Under the pieces are notes generated by a model, which was not told where the DNA came from, did no database searches, and was given only the letters and a program-made list of their open reading frames with translations. A DNA stretch of 6,932 bases from Streptosporangiaceae bacterium. Lineage in GTDB: Bacteria; Actinomycetota; Actinomycetes; Streptosporangiales; Streptosporangiaceae. The position numbers were made by a program, and so were the translations under genes. Location: positions 1 through 6,932 of the forward strand of contig JASHSZ010000545.1 in NCBI GenBank assembly GCA_030040815.1, in the 5' to 3' direction. Shown piece by piece: positions 5,830-6,932 of the stretch (its first letter is position 1; every line of letters starts with the position of its first letter).

Positions 5830-6764
5830 TAAAGTCTCCCTTGAGTGCCGAGCGGGCCGGCGACGGCAGCAGGGCTGCGCGGGCCGGCCAGCGCGGCGCG
5901 GATCTGCCGCTTTACCGCGATGAATGCCTCGGTGTCGACGTCATCGGCGTGCCGGGGACGCCCGAGCGGGACGTGGATTACCTCCGTTACGCCGGGCGGG
6001 TGCCCGCCCATGACGGCGACCCGGTCGCCGAGCAGGACGGCTTCCTCAATGTCGTGAGTGACGAAGATGATCGTGATCTGGTACTGATCCCACATGCTGA
6101 GCAGGAACTCGTGCATGCGCACCCGGGTGAGCGCGTCGAGCGCGCTGAACGGCTCGTCCATGAGCAGCAGCGACGGCCGGGTGGCCATCGCCCGGGCGAA
6201 CGCGGCGCGGTGCCGCATTCCCCCGGACAGCTCGTGCGGGAATGCGTCGCTGAACTGAGCCAGTCCTACCGTCTGCAGTATCGCGTCGGCATCGGCATCG
6301 AGTTCGGGATCATCACGCTCGTGCAAGCCGGCGGCTCGCTGGGCCAGGGGGCCGAACAGGACGTTGTTCTTCGTCGTCAGCCAGCCGAACAGCATCGGGG
6401 TCTGAAACAGCATGCCCCGGTCGTGCGAGGGGCCGGTGACCAGACGGCCGCCGACGGTCACCGATCCCTCGTCACTGTCCAGGGCGCCCGCGACGATGCG
6501 CAGCAGCGTTGACTTGCCGCAGCCCGACGGCCCCAGCAGGCAGACGAGCTCCCCGGTCGCGATGTCCAGGCTGACCCCACCAAGCGCGACGGTTCGGCGG
6601 CCGCCGCGCCGGAACGCCTTGCTCACCGAGTCGATGACGACGTGCGCCGCGCGCTCGTCGCCGGAATGCGGGTCGGCCTGCCCGGCACGGCCGGTGGCTC
6701 CTATCGCCCGGATCGCGGGAGCCACCGGCCGGCGCCCCGGCACGGCGCGGGCGTCAGCAGTCAC
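5829..6764 (-). CDS. ABC transporter ATP-binding protein, SsuB/TauB type, with N-terminal extension
   Basis: A 311-residue cytoplasmic ATPase that powers the importer. In order: Walker A GPSGCGKST (78-86), Q-loop Q121 in LFQTPMLF, signature LSGGM (179-183), Walker B LLLMDEP (199-205) with catalytic E204, D-loop SALD (207-210) and H-loop H237. After the signature the usual RQR reads RHR (184-186). The nucleotide-binding domain proper starts near residue 42; the first 40 residues, rich in Ala, Arg, Gly and Pro, look unlike the family and are encoded across a 14-bp inverted repeat. The GTG start at 6762-6764 overlaps the binding-protein stop by 11 nt, with AGAAGG 9 nt upstream. No better downstream start is visible before the fold begins: the first GTG codon, at V47, would remove the first strand. 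The stop couples to the permease as TAATG. Confidence 0.93.
   Translation of the reverse strand: MTADARAVPGRRPVAPAIRAIGATGRAGQADPHSGDERAAHVVIDSVSKAFRRGGRRTVALGGVSLDIATGELVCLLGPSGCGKSTLLRIVAGALDSDEGSVTVGGRLVTGPSHDRGMLFQTPMLFGWLTTKNNVLFGPLAQRAAGLHERDDPELDADADAILQTVGLAQFSDAFPHELSGGMRHRAAFARAMATRPSLLLMDEPFSALDALTRVRMHEFLLSMWDQYQITIIFVTHDIEEAVLLGDRVAVMGGHPPGVTEVIHVPLGRPRHADDVDTEAFIAVKRQIRAALAGPRSPAAVAGPLGTQGRL
6688..6731. repeat. 14-bp perfect inverted repeat at the start of the ATPase gene
   Basis: CGGCCGGTGGCTCC (6688-6701) and GGAGCCACCGGCCG (6718-6731) are perfect 14-nt arms around a 16-nt loop. In the minus-strand transcript they form a very stable hairpin beginning 23 nt after the binding-protein stop and covering codons 12-26 of the ATPase, within its atypical N-terminal extension. 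No T tract follows. Confidence 0.75.
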
Positions 6765-6932
6765 CAGCCAGCGCCTTCTTGATGAACACCGGATCGACGT
6801 GGCTCGCGATCACCGACGCAGTCGGCGCCGTCGTGAGCCGTCCCTGCTGGACCAGGAACTGCCCGGTGAGCACGTAGGCCTTCACGATGGGGCTGTTGAC
6901 GTCGTTGACCGTCGAGCCGAGCCAGTACAGCT
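6754..6932 (-). CDS. ABC transporter substrate-binding protein, SsuA/NMT1-like (C-terminal 58 residues, 5' end outside window)
   Basis: Reading the minus strand from the right edge gives an open frame of 58 residues ending with TGA at 6754-6756. It starts LYWLGSTVNDVNSPIVKAYV, continues with TGQFLVQQGRL and TAPTASVIASHVDPVFIKKA, and ends in LAGDC. The last-helix layout with a VDPVFIKKAL-type end is what one expects of the extracytoplasmic binding proteins of the nitrate/sulfonate/taurine-type importers. It lies directly upstream of the matching ATPase and overlaps its GTG start by 11 nt, so the order is binding protein, ATPase, permease. In a Gram-positive it would be a secreted lipoprotein, but the signal sequence lies outside the window. 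Family call rests on a short tail plus context; ligand unknown. Confidence 0.78.
   Translation of the reverse strand, partial: LYWLGSTVNDVNSPIVKAYVLTGQFLVQQGRLTTAPTASVIASHVDPVFIKKALAGDC

Noticed and set aside
5823..6512. Plus-strand open frame of 229 codons opposite the ABC ATPase
   Set aside because: The reverse strand carries all ABC motifs in order; this frame is a shadow.
1..6932. CRISPR array, tRNA, rRNA, insertion sequence, phage or defence system
   Set aside because: No repeat-spacer pattern, transposase, integrase, cloverleaf-like sequence or defence-type domain was found; nearly all of the window is covered by ordinary metabolic, regulatory and transport genes.

Overview
The window is GC-rich and densely coded. 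High GC, WHG-type TetR, mycobacterial-style DapB motifs and frequent TAATG/GTG coupling suggest a high-GC actinobacterium (inference; no rRNA or species marker is present). No tRNA, rRNA, CRISPR array, insertion sequence or phage gene was seen. Two genes are cut by the window edges.

Left part (1-2292). A plus-strand C-terminal fragment of an old-yellow-enzyme-type NADH:flavin oxidoreductase ends at 452 and meets, tail to tail, a degraded minus-strand SAM-methyltransferase C-terminus (449-640). Next is a complete minus-strand dapB (659-1402), with a variant substrate-binding loop. It is divergently transcribed from a plus-strand dienelactone hydrolase-family gene (start 1519, end 2292). Their shared 116-nt intergenic region carries a CGACCGGTCG palindrome.

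Right part (2294-6932). All genes here are on the minus strand and read from right to left. First comes an SsuABC/TauABC-type importer: the C-terminus of the substrate-binding protein (missed by length-filtered ORF calling), then ATPase, then permease, joined by short gene overlaps. After a 57-nt gap follows a tight three-gene unit: a retinol-dehydrogenase-like SDR, a TetR/AcrR regulator with a WHG-type C-terminal domain, and a D-erythronate dehydrogenase-like (DenD) epimerase-family enzyme. The 57-nt gap holds the most striking signal: two imperfect 17-bp palindromes repeated with a 21-bp register, overlapping a promoter-like sequence just before the SDR. The simplest model is autoregulation of SDR-tetR-denD by the TetR protein.

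Three further perfect inverted repeats deserve attention: a 10-bp stem between the converging DLH and denD ends (terminator-like), a 12-bp stem in the tetR 3' end, and a 14-bp stem inside the unusual N-terminal extension of the ABC ATPase, just downstream of the binding-protein gene. Taken together the right part looks like a regulated catabolic locus for a small oxidised substrate, perhaps a sugar acid, with a neighbouring importer. The substrate cannot be read from sequence, and the usual DenD partner genes (kinase, aldolase, isomerase) are absent from the window.
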